This document shows, piece by piece, positions 1 through 6,122 of a stretch of DNA of 44,560 nt. The notes below the pieces were generated by a model, which searched no databases, had not been told where the DNA came from, and saw only the letters and a program-made list of their open reading frames with translations. Position 1 is the first letter of the stretch, and every line of letters starts with the position of its first letter. The stretch lies in assembly GCF_947387495.1 (NCBI RefSeq), contig NZ_CANDNU010000013.1:1-44560 (forward strand), written 5' to 3'. The position numbers and the translations under genes are program-made. Source of the DNA: Limosilactobacillus difficilis (GTDB lineage Bacteria; Bacillota; Bacilli; Lactobacillales; Lactobacillaceae).

Positions 1-162
1 ATTTGGTTATTAAACTAATTCTACCCGTTATGGGTTATTTTTTTAATTTATGTTGCACTTGAATTGTAAATTCTCAGGTAATTTCTACGGACTTTGCACC
101 GATAATTTAATGTTTGCACTGATTTAGTACGTGTTTTTGGAAAGGTGGTGTGGTGAGATGCC

Positions 163-691
163 ATGAAATTAACGCAAAAACAGAAGCAGTTTGCCGATGA
201 ATACATTATTTCTGGTAATGCCATACAAGCCGCCATTAAGGCTGGTTATTCAGACAGATATGCTCACACCAATGCTAGTAAACTACTACAAAATACTACA
301 TTAAAAGCATATATGTCGGAAAAACTAGCAGATATTGAGTCGCACAAGATTGCTGATCAAGCTATTACTGCTATTGCTCGTGGTAAGACGATGAAAACCC
401 AAGCGTCAATTAATCTGTTGACTGGTCAATGGGAAAAGACATTAGTCCCCGCTGATCTTAAAACGAGATTGAATGCTTGGAAAGAGATTCTCAAGCGCTA
501 CCCATTGACCGATGAACTGGCAAAAAGCTCAACTGCGCAAAACCAATGCCGATGCACGAGTTGCCGAGGCACGTGCTAAGTCGATGGAAGACAACGGCGC
601 TGATGTTGAAGTGCTGCTTGATAAGATGCTTGAAACTGTAGCAAGAAAGGATGAGAAGAGTCATGAGCATGAACGATCTGCTGACAGCTAA
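163..691 (+). pseudogene. Phage terminase small subunit, frameshifted
   Basis: The first 120 or so residues read as a phage terminase small subunit, the DNA-recognition part of the packaging motor: the N-terminus MKLTQKQKQFADEYI, then GNAIQAAIKAGYS and a basic helix-turn-helix-like region, is typical of the family. The open frame ends at 579 in a cysteine-rich tail that does not fit. One extra A in the A-run around 521-525 explains this: in the other frame the protein continues as KAQLRKTNADARVAEARAKS and runs to a stop at 689-691, overlapping the start of the large terminase, as is normal in phages. A GTG/GAG-rich ribosome site lies just before the ATG at 163. Very probably inactive. Confidence 0.88.
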
Positions 692-945
692 ACAGCAAGA
701 AGTTCTGCACAGCTATTTGTCCGGTGACTCTAAGATGATGATCTTGACTGGTGCCATTCGTTCTGGCAAGATATTCATCGACAACTTACCTTTCTATATG
801 AGTTGCGGCGAACGGCAAATATGGCTAAAAAGCGAGGCAAATTGCACCCACAATACATTCTTGCTGGCGCTTCGTCTGGTTCAATCCAAAACAACGTGAT
901 CAACTCTTTGCGGAATCAGTTTGGTATTGATTTGAAACCTGACTG
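651..945 (+). pseudogene. Phage terminase large subunit, N-terminal fragment, frameshifted
   Basis: This is the start of a terminase ATPase (TerL). The frame from 651 contains LTGAIRSGKIFIDNL, the Walker A region of this family (usually GKT; here Lys-Ile). Around 790-800 the reading frame shifts, and the correct protein continues in the frame of 803 as LRRTANMAKKRGK and then HPQYILAGASSGSIQNNVI, both typical of phage TerL. Homology is lost after about 930-945, where the sequence passes into a different phage gene. More than 80% of a normal TerL of about 400-450 residues is missing, including Walker B and the nuclease domain. The start could be 651, 663 or 669. It cannot be functional. Confidence 0.85.
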
Positions 946-1595
946 GAACAACTATTTCCATCAAGAAGAATGGTTACAACTTTGTGCAATGGTTTGCGGA
1001 GCCAAAAGCATGTGCCATATGTTCTCGAATAGCTCATGCTAATAATGGATATGGCCCTGGTATTTACAAGATTAGCAAGGCCCCAAAGATTCCAGACGAC
1101 ACTCACCCCAATTGCCGGTGTTCCATCTCTGAAACATGGGTCGATGATTCCAATGAAAGAAGACGATTATCTGCTGCAGGAGCCTTAAATAACACAAATG
1201 ATCCTGATATGTCGAAACGCTATCGACATGCAAGAATGTATTACACGGAATTACGTAATTCGAAGCGTTCTTCATTGATACAAAATATGCAGCAGAGCAG
1301 TCAATTACCTGAATCTGTTGTTATTAGTGCTTTGAGACATGTATTGGATTCGAAATATAGTTTAGACAATGGTGCAGGAACTTCTATCCAGCATTTTTAT
1401 CCTGACTATGATATGGCGCAAAGCTTCCAACGGCTTAATGAAGGCGACCCAACAGATTATGATATAATTATGTTGCAACATGAAGCATTGGAAGCACAAT
1501 ATATGGATGATGGAATGGACTATGAAACAGCCCACATTAAAACAAATAAAACATATAACTATGCTGCCGCTCTGCTGAAAGCTAAAAAGAGGTGA
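936..1595 (+). CDS. C-terminal part of phage minor head protein (Mu gpF / SPP1 gp7 type) with toxin-like tail
   Basis: A frame open from 936 (no start codon of its own; first usable start GTG 984) encodes the end of a phage head morphogenesis protein. Pro-Asn-Cys-Arg-Cys (HPNCRCSI) preceded by a CxxC pair (KACAICSR) and GYGPGIYKI is the usual end of the Mu gpF-like domain. About 130 further residues follow, with DMAQSFQRL, a His-Glu pair in MLQHEALEAQYM and a closing AHIKTNKTYNYAAALL. From memory this resembles C-terminal modules found on polymorphic toxins and toxin-tailed phage head proteins; I do not know its activity. The N-terminal portion was lost in the deletion that joins this gene to terL. 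The tail itself has no internal stop. Confidence 0.65.
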   Translation, partial: NLTGTTISIKKNGYNFVQWFAEPKACAICSRIAHANNGYGPGIYKISKAPKIPDDTHPNCRCSISETWVDDSNERRRLSAAGALNNTNDPDMSKRYRHARMYYTELRNSKRSSLIQNMQQSSQLPESVVISALRHVLDSKYSLDNGAGTSIQHFYPDYDMAQSFQRLNEGDPTDYDIIMLQHEALEAQYMDDGMDYETAHIKTNKTYNYAAALLKAKKR

Positions 1596-1599
1596 GAGC

Positions 1600-1836
1600 A
1601 TGGGCTTCTTAGTTGTAGATGTCATTAAAATAGATGGCAATGTACGCCGGTTTAAATTAAGATCGGATATTGAAACTGCCACTGCAGAGCTCAATACAAA
1701 TACAGGCAAACTGAAGGTTGATGGATTTCAAGACACACTAAAATACGTGTTCTCTTTTGAAATGCTAACTAATCGCTTATTAAAAATCACAAAGAGTTTG
1801 CCGGAGCAAACACATTTTTGCTTTGGTAATGGGTAA
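1600..1836 (+). CDS. Small protein of unknown function downstream of head-protein toxin-like tail
   Basis: A 78-residue ORF begins 4 bases after the stop of the head protein, with an AGAGGTGAG ribosome site, and ends inside the A-run of a terminator. It starts MGFLVVDVIKIDG and has alternating hydrophobic stretches that suggest a small beta-rich fold, with no signal peptide or membrane helix. I do not recognise a family. Its position directly after a toxin-like module, sharing its transcript, is where an immunity protein would sit; that is inference only. It could also be an ordinary small phage gene. Confidence 0.55.
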   Translation: MGFLVVDVIKIDGNVRRFKLRSDIETATAELNTNTGKLKVDGFQDTLKYVFSFEMLTNRLLKITKSLPEQTHFCFGNG

Positions 1837-1870
1837 AAAAGCATTCAGGTAAATAATCTGAGTGCTTTTT
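1836..1870 (+). terminator. Rho-independent terminator in prophage
   Basis: A stem of 13 pairs (AAAAAGCATTCAG / CTGAGTGCTTTTT, one G-U) with a 9-base loop; the T-run forms part of the stem. It overlaps the stop codon of the small ORF before it. The A and T runs on the two sides make it potentially bidirectional. Confidence 0.8.
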
Positions 1871-1895
1871 GTTTTCTCAATTAACCTATTTTCTT

Positions 1896-1929
1896 AGGGA
1901 AACCTTGTACGTCAGGGCTTCCCTTTTTT
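1896..1929 (+). terminator. Second hairpin with T-run before phage scaffold gene
   Basis: AGGGAA pairs with TTCCCT, and inside it CCTTG pairs with CAGGG around a 5-base loop, followed by a run of six T. It lies 26 bases after the previous terminator, so the two form a tandem. It could also be part of a regulatory leader of the scaffold gene, since about 95 bases separate it from that start. Confidence 0.6.
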
Positions 1930-2024
1930 CATACTTAAATTATTTGGACTTTTTACTCGCTTGCAGTTCTTAAAGAACAACCCGGATACTACAGACCACC
2001 GAGTCTATAAACTGAGGTGTTTTC

Positions 2025-2396
2025 ATGATGGACTTGCAATTCTTTTCTGATACCGCTGCTGCTCCCACTAATGGTGCACCAGAAGGAAGCAGCAACGATC
2101 AGTCAGCAGAGCAAACGTCACAGCCTGAAGCAAAGGAACCAGCTAAGCAGGAAAAGACGTTTACGCAAGACCAAGTTGATGAAATGATTCAGAAACGGCT
2201 TGATCGTGCATTAAAGGGTAAACAGCAAGAGATCGACGATGCTAAGGCTGAAGCTGTAAAGTACGCCAAGATGAATAAGAACGAGAAACAAGCTCATGAC
2301 CTTGAGAAGGCACAACAAGCGGCTAAGGTTGAAAACAAAACAAGAGACTACAACCCCCATCTTAGAAAATCAATAGTACGCAATACGGGAAAATAA
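2025..2396 (+). pseudogene. Phage scaffolding protein (DUF4355-like), truncated
   Basis: The product begins MMDLQFFSD, continues as a Pro/Gln/Glu-rich linker, then a charged coiled-coil (QDQVDEMIQKRLDRALK, ending about residue 105), as in scaffold proteins that guide capsid assembly of siphophages. Normal members are about 180-220 residues; this one loses the family pattern after KVENKT (about base 2335), and the last 20 residues look like out-of-place sequence. GAGGTG at 2013-2018 serves ATG 2025 or 2028. The LQFF motif at residues 4-7 is the recognition motif of the Prp protease, and is the same LQFFS seen in this genome's L27. The known precedent is phage 80alpha of Staphylococcus, whose capsid and scaffold N-termini are cut by host Prp. 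Confidence 0.8.
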
Positions 2397-2426
2397 AAAG
2401 TGAGTGAAAAAATTACCGTAAATAAA

Positions 2427-2453
2427 AAAAGCACTCTTAAAATGAGTGCTTTT
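2427..2453 (+). terminator. Terminator at right end of prophage remnant
   Basis: AAAAGCACTC pairs perfectly with GAGTGCTTTT around a 7-base loop, with the T-run inside the stem. It lies between the truncated scaffold and the tRNA gene and is symmetric enough to stop transcription from both sides. Confidence 0.7.
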
Positions 2454-2495
2454 AGACGTCGAAACGCTGATATGTCCTTTTGGAATGAGCCTAAA

Positions 2496-2569
2496 TGAGG
2501 CGGGAGGGGTTCGAACCCTCGACCGTTCGCTTAGAAGGCGAATGCTCTATCCAGCTGAGCTACCGCCCC
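2496..2569 (-). tRNA. tRNA-Arg (anticodon UCU)
   Basis: On the minus strand the cloverleaf is complete: acceptor GGGGCGG pairing with CCGCCTC (one G-U), D-arm with AGCTCAGCTGGATAGAGC, anticodon loop CTTCTAA with anticodon TCT, a short variable loop and a T-arm containing GGTTCGAACCC. The discriminator base is A and the CCA end is not encoded (TTT follows). The 3' end points at the prophage remnant, which suggests it served as the phage attachment site. Confidence 0.96.
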
Positions 2570-2580
2570 AAACGTTTTTT

Positions 2581-2610
2581 AGTATAGCGATTTTATCGTC
2601 GCAAAGTCAA
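2581..2610 (-). promoter_or_regulatory. Promoter of tRNA-Arg
   Basis: On the minus strand TTGACT (2605-2610) and TATACT (2581-2586) are separated by 18 bases, and the tRNA starts about 12 bases downstream of the -10. This is a strong, consensus-like promoter with the spacing usual for a tRNA gene. Confidence 0.75.
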
Positions 2611-2646
2611 TACTGGCAGTGAGAATATTGTAATAATTTCCTTAGT

Positions 2647-2666
2647 GGTCACCTCTTGACCGGTCA
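2647..2666. promoter_or_regulatory. Probable operator of the TetR-type regulator
   Basis: Three GGTCA/TGACC half-sites follow one another. GGTCA (2647-2651) and TGACC (2657-2661) form an inverted repeat with a 5-base gap, and TGACCGGTCA (2657-2666) is a perfect 10-base palindrome. They cover the -35 of the regulator's own promoter. TetR proteins usually bind such palindromes and repress themselves; the match of protein to site is inferred from position. Confidence 0.55.
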
Positions 2667-2684
2667 TATAAGTATTTATATAAT
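2656..2684 (+). promoter_or_regulatory. Promoter of TetR-type regulator gene
   Basis: TTGACC (2656-2661) and a perfect TATAAT (2679-2684) lie 17 bases apart. The -35 is embedded in a palindrome (see next entry), so a repressor bound there would block RNA polymerase. Confidence 0.8.
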
Positions 2685-2728
2685 TATGAACACTTAGGGG
2701 AAATTATATATTGGGGAGGATTTATTTG

Positions 2729-3364
2729 ATGACAGATCGACGTATTGACCCACGGGTTGTGAAGACACAACGGCGATTACGGCGAGCTTTGGTTGAGCTG
2801 ATGCAGTCGATGCCAGTCGGATCGATTAGTGTCCAGCACATCACTTCCCGGGCAAACGTTACGCGGGGTACTTTCTATCTGCATTACCGTGATAAAAAAG
2901 ATTTTGTGTCCATCACGCTTACCCAAGTGCTGGATGACTTCTTCCGGGCCGTCTCTGTGAACGACAATGTGATTTTGGGGAGAAAATTACTGCGTCTCCA
3001 AACTTTCGGCGTTGAAGCAGCTTTTTTATACCTGCATCGGCACCCAGCTGAGGCTTCGGTGCTTTTTGACGATCGGCATAAGGACTACTTGTTCAGCGTC
3101 CTCAAGAAGCGTCTCTACCAAAACGTTGCTGCCTTTACTAAGCAGGCTGATGAGAATGATACAGAGCAGTCGGTAAAACTAGAGATGCAGCAGGCTTTCA
3201 TTATTCATGGTGTTTTGGGATTGTTCAGCTGCTGGGTTGCCAAAGGAATGAAGGAAAATGCCGTTGAAATGACTGATGATTTAGAGCAGCTCCTGAGTCA
3301 TAATGACCTTCATTTGGCGGTTAGCAAGTACTTTAATACCAAGAAAATCAACAATCATTCTTGA
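2729..3364 (+). CDS. TetR/AcrR family transcriptional regulator
   Basis: A 211-residue one-component repressor. The N-terminal helix-turn-helix is clear: TQRRLRRALVELM, then SISVQHITSRANVTRGTFYLHYRDKKDF (residues about 36-63), where TFYLHYRDK is the family signature. The C-terminal half is helical and probably forms the dimer and ligand pocket; it resembles the TetR_C domain seen in many uncharacterised Lactobacillus regulators. The start ATG 2729 has GGGGAGG 10 bases upstream; an in-frame TTG at 2711 is less likely because it would overlap that site. The gene stands alone between tRNA-Arg and rplU, so its target is unclear; the palindrome over its promoter suggests autoregulation. The rplU -35 element overlaps its stop codon. 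Confidence 0.9.
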   Translation: MTDRRIDPRVVKTQRRLRRALVELMQSMPVGSISVQHITSRANVTRGTFYLHYRDKKDFVSITLTQVLDDFFRAVSVNDNVILGRKLLRLQTFGVEAAFLYLHRHPAEASVLFDDRHKDYLFSVLKKRLYQNVAAFTKQADENDTEQSVKLEMQQAFIIHGVLGLFSCWVAKGMKENAVEMTDDLEQLLSHNDLHLAVSKYFNTKKINNHS

Positions 3365-3389
3365 CGAGGATCTGAATCCCTGCTAACAT
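3361..3389 (+). promoter_or_regulatory. Promoter of rplU-prp-rpmA
   Basis: TTGACG (3361-3366), 17 bases, then TAACAT (3384-3389) preceded by TGC, an extended -10. The -35 overlaps the stop codon of the TetR gene. Transcription would begin near 3396, where the L21 leader starts. Confidence 0.6.
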
Positions 3390-3395
3390 AAGAGC

Positions 3396-3485
3396 GTTGT
3401 ATTTGTGAACCGACAACTACAACCGCACGACAAACGAGTTCAAAGCAATTGCTACTCGTTCGGCGAGTCTTAGATACCAAGGAGG
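3396..3485 (+). ncRNA. Ribosomal protein L21 leader (autoregulatory 5' UTR)
   Basis: The approximately 100 bases between promoter and rplU can fold as the L21 leader of Firmicutes. GTAT (3399-3402) can close with ATAC (3474-3477), and an internal hairpin ACGAGT (3434-3439) / ACTCGT (3454-3459) has a 14-base loop. The structure ends just before the AGGAGGTG ribosome site of rplU, as expected if L21 binding controls translation or termination of its own operon. The family assignment is from position and helix layout, not from a covariance search. Confidence 0.65.
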
Positions 3486-3496
3486 TGCACAAGAAG

Positions 3497-3805
3497 ATGT
3501 ACGCAATTATTGTTACTGGTGGTAAGCAATACAAGGTAGAAGAAGGCAAGGCCATCTACGTTGAAAAGCTTGACGCCAAGGCTGGTGACAAGGTAACTTT
3601 TGACCAAGTTGTCTTTGTTGGTGGTGACGATGTTAAGATCGGCAAGCCATTAGTTGACGGCGCTTCTGTTGAAGGCAAGGTTGACAAGCAAGGCAAGGAA
3701 AAGAAGGTTGTTACCTTCAAGTACAAGCCAAAGAAGCACACCCATACTAAGCAAGGTCATCGTCAACCATACACCAAGGTTACGATTGACAAGATCAACG
3801 CTTAG
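3497..3805 (+). CDS. rplU: 50S ribosomal protein L21
   Basis: A 102-residue L21, the usual length. It has the classic start [17 protein letters not shown] and the end [21 protein letters not shown], which contacts 23S rRNA in the large subunit. AGGAGGTG precedes ATG 3497 at good spacing; the in-frame extension upstream to 3449 lies in the leader RNA and has no support. First gene of rplU-prp-rpmA; prp starts 2 bases after its stop. Confidence 0.98.
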   Translation: MYAIIVTGGKQYKVEEGKAIYVEKLDAKAGDKVTFDQVVFVGGDDVKIGKPLVDGASVEGKVDKQGKEKKVVTFKYKPKKHTHTKQGHRQPYTKVTIDKINA

Positions 3806-3807
3806 TC

Positions 3808-4131
3808 ATGATTAAGGCAATCTTTCAAGTTGGGCCTGATCACGCCTACCGGTCATTTCAGTTGACTGGGCACGCCGACTCTGTTGACGAGGGTTATGAT
3901 CTGGTTTGTGCGGGAGTTTCTTCATTGACTCTAGCATGCGTGAATGCTTTGACGGAAGTCGCACATCACGCACCGACGCAGACTGCTAACAGCAAAGATG
4001 GTGGTTTTCTAAAAATCACTTCAATCGATGCTGGAAGTGATTCACAGGTGATTTGCCAGACGCTGTTGAATGGTCTGTTGGATATTCAAGAACAGTATGG
4101 GCAGTACCTACAAGTCAAAATTAAAGAATGA
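3808..4131 (+). CDS. prp: Ribosomal-processing cysteine protease Prp (YsxB family)
   Basis: A 107-residue protein matching Prp, the cysteine protease that removes the N-terminal extension of L27 in Firmicutes so that L27 can work near the peptidyl-transferase centre. The catalytic pair is present: His22 in TGHAD and Cys34 in [10 protein letters not shown]. The gene sits, as always, between rplU and rpmA; it ends 23 bases before the rpmA start. The next gene provides the substrate, with the motif LQFFS at its N-terminus. In Staphylococcus the same enzyme also processes capsid and scaffold of phage 80alpha, which is relevant to the scaffold remnant at 2025. Confidence 0.95.
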   Translation: MIKAIFQVGPDHAYRSFQLTGHADSVDEGYDLVCAGVSSLTLACVNALTEVAHHAPTQTANSKDGGFLKITSIDAGSDSQVICQTLLNGLLDIQEQYGQYLQVKIKE

Positions 4132-4154
4132 AACATCATGTGGAGGTGAACACA

Positions 4155-4436
4155 ATGGTTATGGATTTACAATTCTTCTCACACCACAAAGGTGGCGGTT
4201 CAACTTCAAACGGCCGTAAGACTGCTGGTCGTCGTTTAGGCACCAAGGCAGCTGATGGCTCAACCGTTACTGCTGGTTCAATTATTTACCGTCAACGCGG
4301 AACTCACATTCACCCAGGTGCAAACGTGGGCCGTGGTAATGACGACACCCTGTTTGCTAAGATCGACGGCGTTGTTAAGTTCGAACGTCTTGGTCGCGAC
4401 AAGCGTCAGGTTTCAGTTGTTCCGGTTGCTGAATAG
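4155..4436 (+). CDS. rpmA: 50S ribosomal protein L27 (with Prp-cleaved N-terminal extension)
   Basis: A 93-residue L27. The mature part is typical: [20 protein letters not shown], then [15 protein letters not shown] and [14 protein letters not shown]. It carries the Firmicute N-terminal extension MVMDLQFF, cut by Prp after the second Phe. The residue after the cut is Ser, where the motif best known from other Firmicutes has Ala (LQFFA). TGGAGGTG places the start at ATG 4155 (4161 is also possible); the longer frame from 4128 overlaps prp and has no ribosome site. A strong terminator follows, closing the rplU-prp-rpmA operon. Confidence 0.97.
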   Translation: MVMDLQFFSHHKGGGSTSNGRKTAGRRLGTKAADGSTVTAGSIIYRQRGTHIHPGANVGRGNDDTLFAKIDGVVKFERLGRDKRQVSVVPVAE

Positions 4437-4460
4437 CAATTAGCGAATTAACTAACAAAA

Positions 4461-4489
4461 GGCTGTGACATTGTGTCGCGGCCTTTTTT
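4461..4489 (+). terminator. Terminator after rpmA
   Basis: GGCTGTGAC pairs with GTCGCGGCC (9 pairs, two G-U) around a 5-base loop, followed by six T. Confidence 0.88.
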
Positions 4490-4522
4490 GCTTTTTGCTA
4501 AATTAGTCGGTGGAGGTATAAG

Positions 4523-5596
4523 ATGACACGAATAGAACGGCTACGGAAAAAATTTGCAAAGCTCTACCTGGACGCGATGCTCATCACCAACGAAGAAAAC
4601 ATTTATTACTTAACAGGTTTTCATTTGCTGCAAGGGGATGGGGTCCTCTTGGTCACTGATAATTACGCGATCATCATCAGCGATGCCCGCTACCAAACTG
4701 CTTTGGCCGCCTTTGATTCTGATGAAGTAATTGCAACGATTTCCGCGGATTACTTTGGAGCGGTTGATAAAATTTGCCAAGGGATGAAGATCAAGGTGGT
4801 CGGCTTTGAGGATTCAATCAGTTTCGCTGATTACGACCAGCTGGACGACTTGATGGCTGCCGACATCGTGCCTCAGACGAATTTGGTGGAGTCGATGCGG
4901 GCTATCAAAGATGCGGCCGAAGTTGAAAAAATTCGTCAAGCGGCAGCATTGCAAAGTGCAGGCTTTCAGTACGTTTTGCAAACGGCCCATGCAGGTATGA
5001 GCGAACGTGAATTGGCTAACCGGCTCGACTTTTGGATGAAGGATCATGGTGCGCAAAAGGCTTCTTTTGATACGATCGTCGCTAGTGGCCCCAATTCAGC
5101 TGAGCCGCACGCTACGGTGTCGGATCGGCAAATGCAGGAAGGCGACATGGTAACGTTAGACTTTGGTTATTTTTATCAGGGTTACACTGCCGATATGACA
5201 CGAACTTTTGCTCTCGGAAAACCCGACCCGCAATTAAAGGATATCTATGCGATCGTCAATGCTGCCCGTCAGGAAGTGATTAAGGCAGCTCGCCCGGGGG
5301 TCCGTGGCGACCAACTCGATGTCGTTGGACGACAGCTAATCGATGAGGCCGGTTTTGCTGATAATTTTCAGCATGGGATGGGTCACGGGATTGGTCTTGC
5401 AATTCATGAGCTGCCAAGCTCATACAGTCCCGGTCGTGATGATGTGCGGTTTGCCAACAATCAGGTCATTACGGTAGAACCCGGAATTTATTTGCCCGGA
5501 CTTGGCGGGGTGCGGATTGAAGATGATATCGTAATCACCCACCAGGGAGCACAAGTTCTGACGACAGCGCCCACCGAACTCCAAATCATCGACTAA
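4523..5596 (+). CDS. M24 family metallopeptidase (Xaa-Pro aminopeptidase/dipeptidase type, YqhT-like)
   Basis: A 357-residue two-domain peptidase that removes residues next to proline from peptides in the cytoplasm. The N-terminal creatinase-like domain (about 1-125, with NEENIYYLTGF) precedes the pita-bread catalytic domain. All five metal ligands are visible: Asp213 (VTLDFGYFY), Asp224 (TADMTRTF), His288 (HGMGHGIG), Glu319 (TVEPGIY) and Glu333 (VRIEDD). ATG 4523 follows GGAGGT. In Bacillus this gene (yqhT) is followed by efp; here efp lies 36 kb away and yqhY-nusB follow instead. Exact substrate preference (PepP or PepQ) cannot be read from sequence. Confidence 0.93.
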   Translation: MTRIERLRKKFAKLYLDAMLITNEENIYYLTGFHLLQGDGVLLVTDNYAIIISDARYQTALAAFDSDEVIATISADYFGAVDKICQGMKIKVVGFEDSISFADYDQLDDLMAADIVPQTNLVESMRAIKDAAEVEKIRQAAALQSAGFQYVLQTAHAGMSERELANRLDFWMKDHGAQKASFDTIVASGPNSAEPHATVSDRQMQEGDMVTLDFGYFYQGYTADMTRTFALGKPDPQLKDIYAIVNAARQEVIKAARPGVRGDQLDVVGRQLIDEAGFADNFQHGMGHGIGLAIHELPSSYSPGRDDVRFANNQVITVEPGIYLPGLGGVRIEDDIVITHQGAQVLTTAPTELQIID

Positions 5597-5673
5597 TTCA
5601 GGTGGATAATTGCATTTTAAAGATAGATAGTGCAAAATAAAAGAGATATAGAAGAGAAGCAGGAGGGCTGACA

Positions 5674-6120
5674 ATGGCAAGAGATACAAATATTGTCTTA
5701 AGTAATGAGGATCAGTCATTAGGCAAGATCGAGATGTCCCCGCGGGTTCTAGAAATTATCGCCGGGATCGCCGCGAGCGAAATCAAAGGGGTCGTCAAGA
5801 TGCATGGTTCCTTCTCTAATGGTGTTGGCCAACTGTTAGGCCATCATTCATCTGAGCGGAAGGGTGTCAAACTTTTTAGCGCTGACGACGCCATTACGAT
5901 TGATGTCGACGTTTACGTTGCTTATGGTGTTTCGGTACCAAAAATCGCCGCTGAAATTCAGGATAAGGTTAAGCAACAACTTCAACTGATGACGAACCTG
6001 AAACCACGCGAGGTCAATGTCCACGTGCAGGGCATTATTCCGGTTGAAAAAGAAAATAAAGTGGACCAAAATGATATTTTTGGCCTTCACGCAAACGAAG
6101 AAGAGAATGAGGAAGACTAA
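5674..6120 (+). CDS. Asp23/Gls24 family protein (YqhY/AmaP-partner type)
   Basis: A 148-residue Asp23/Gls24 protein: start IEMSPRVLEIIAGIAASEIKGV, central DVDVYVAYGVSVPKIA and closing QLQLMTNLKPREVNVHVQGI are family hallmarks, followed by an acidic tail. In Bacillus the orthologue YqhY sits between the acetyl-CoA carboxylase genes and nusB and has been linked to control of fatty-acid synthesis; in staphylococci Asp23 is a cell-envelope protein. GGAGGG precedes ATG 5674. A weak promoter (TTGCAT near 5610, 17 bases, CAAAAT) lies upstream. nusB begins 2 bases after its stop, so the two are co-transcribed. A second paralogue lies at 25876. Confidence 0.9.
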   Translation: MARDTNIVLSNEDQSLGKIEMSPRVLEIIAGIAASEIKGVVKMHGSFSNGVGQLLGHHSSERKGVKLFSADDAITIDVDVYVAYGVSVPKIAAEIQDKVKQQLQLMTNLKPREVNVHVQGIIPVEKENKVDQNDIFGLHANEEENEED

Positions 6121-6122
6121 GA

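Larger units (their letters stand above)
1..2453. mobile_element. Prophage remnant (head/packaging module, decayed)
   Basis: The left 2.4 kb carries only phage packaging and head genes, all damaged: small terminase, N-terminal piece of large terminase, C-terminal piece of a minor head protein, one small ORF and a truncated scaffold. No intact portal, capsid or tail gene and no integrase is visible. The order terS-terL-(portal)-head-scaffold is that of siphoviral prophages of lactobacilli, so this is one module shortened by internal deletion. It stops just before the 3' end of tRNA-Arg, where a temperate phage would typically insert. The left border lies outside the window. Bases 1-162 hold no gene that I can support. 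Confidence 0.9.

Noticed and set aside
21-50. Terminator hairpin ACCC-GTTAT-GGGT followed by T at the left edge
   Set aside because: Stem of only 4-5 pairs; too weak to claim.
48-236. Leftward 62-residue ORF at the left edge
   Set aside because: It overlaps the start of terS on the other strand, has no ribosome site and no family pattern.
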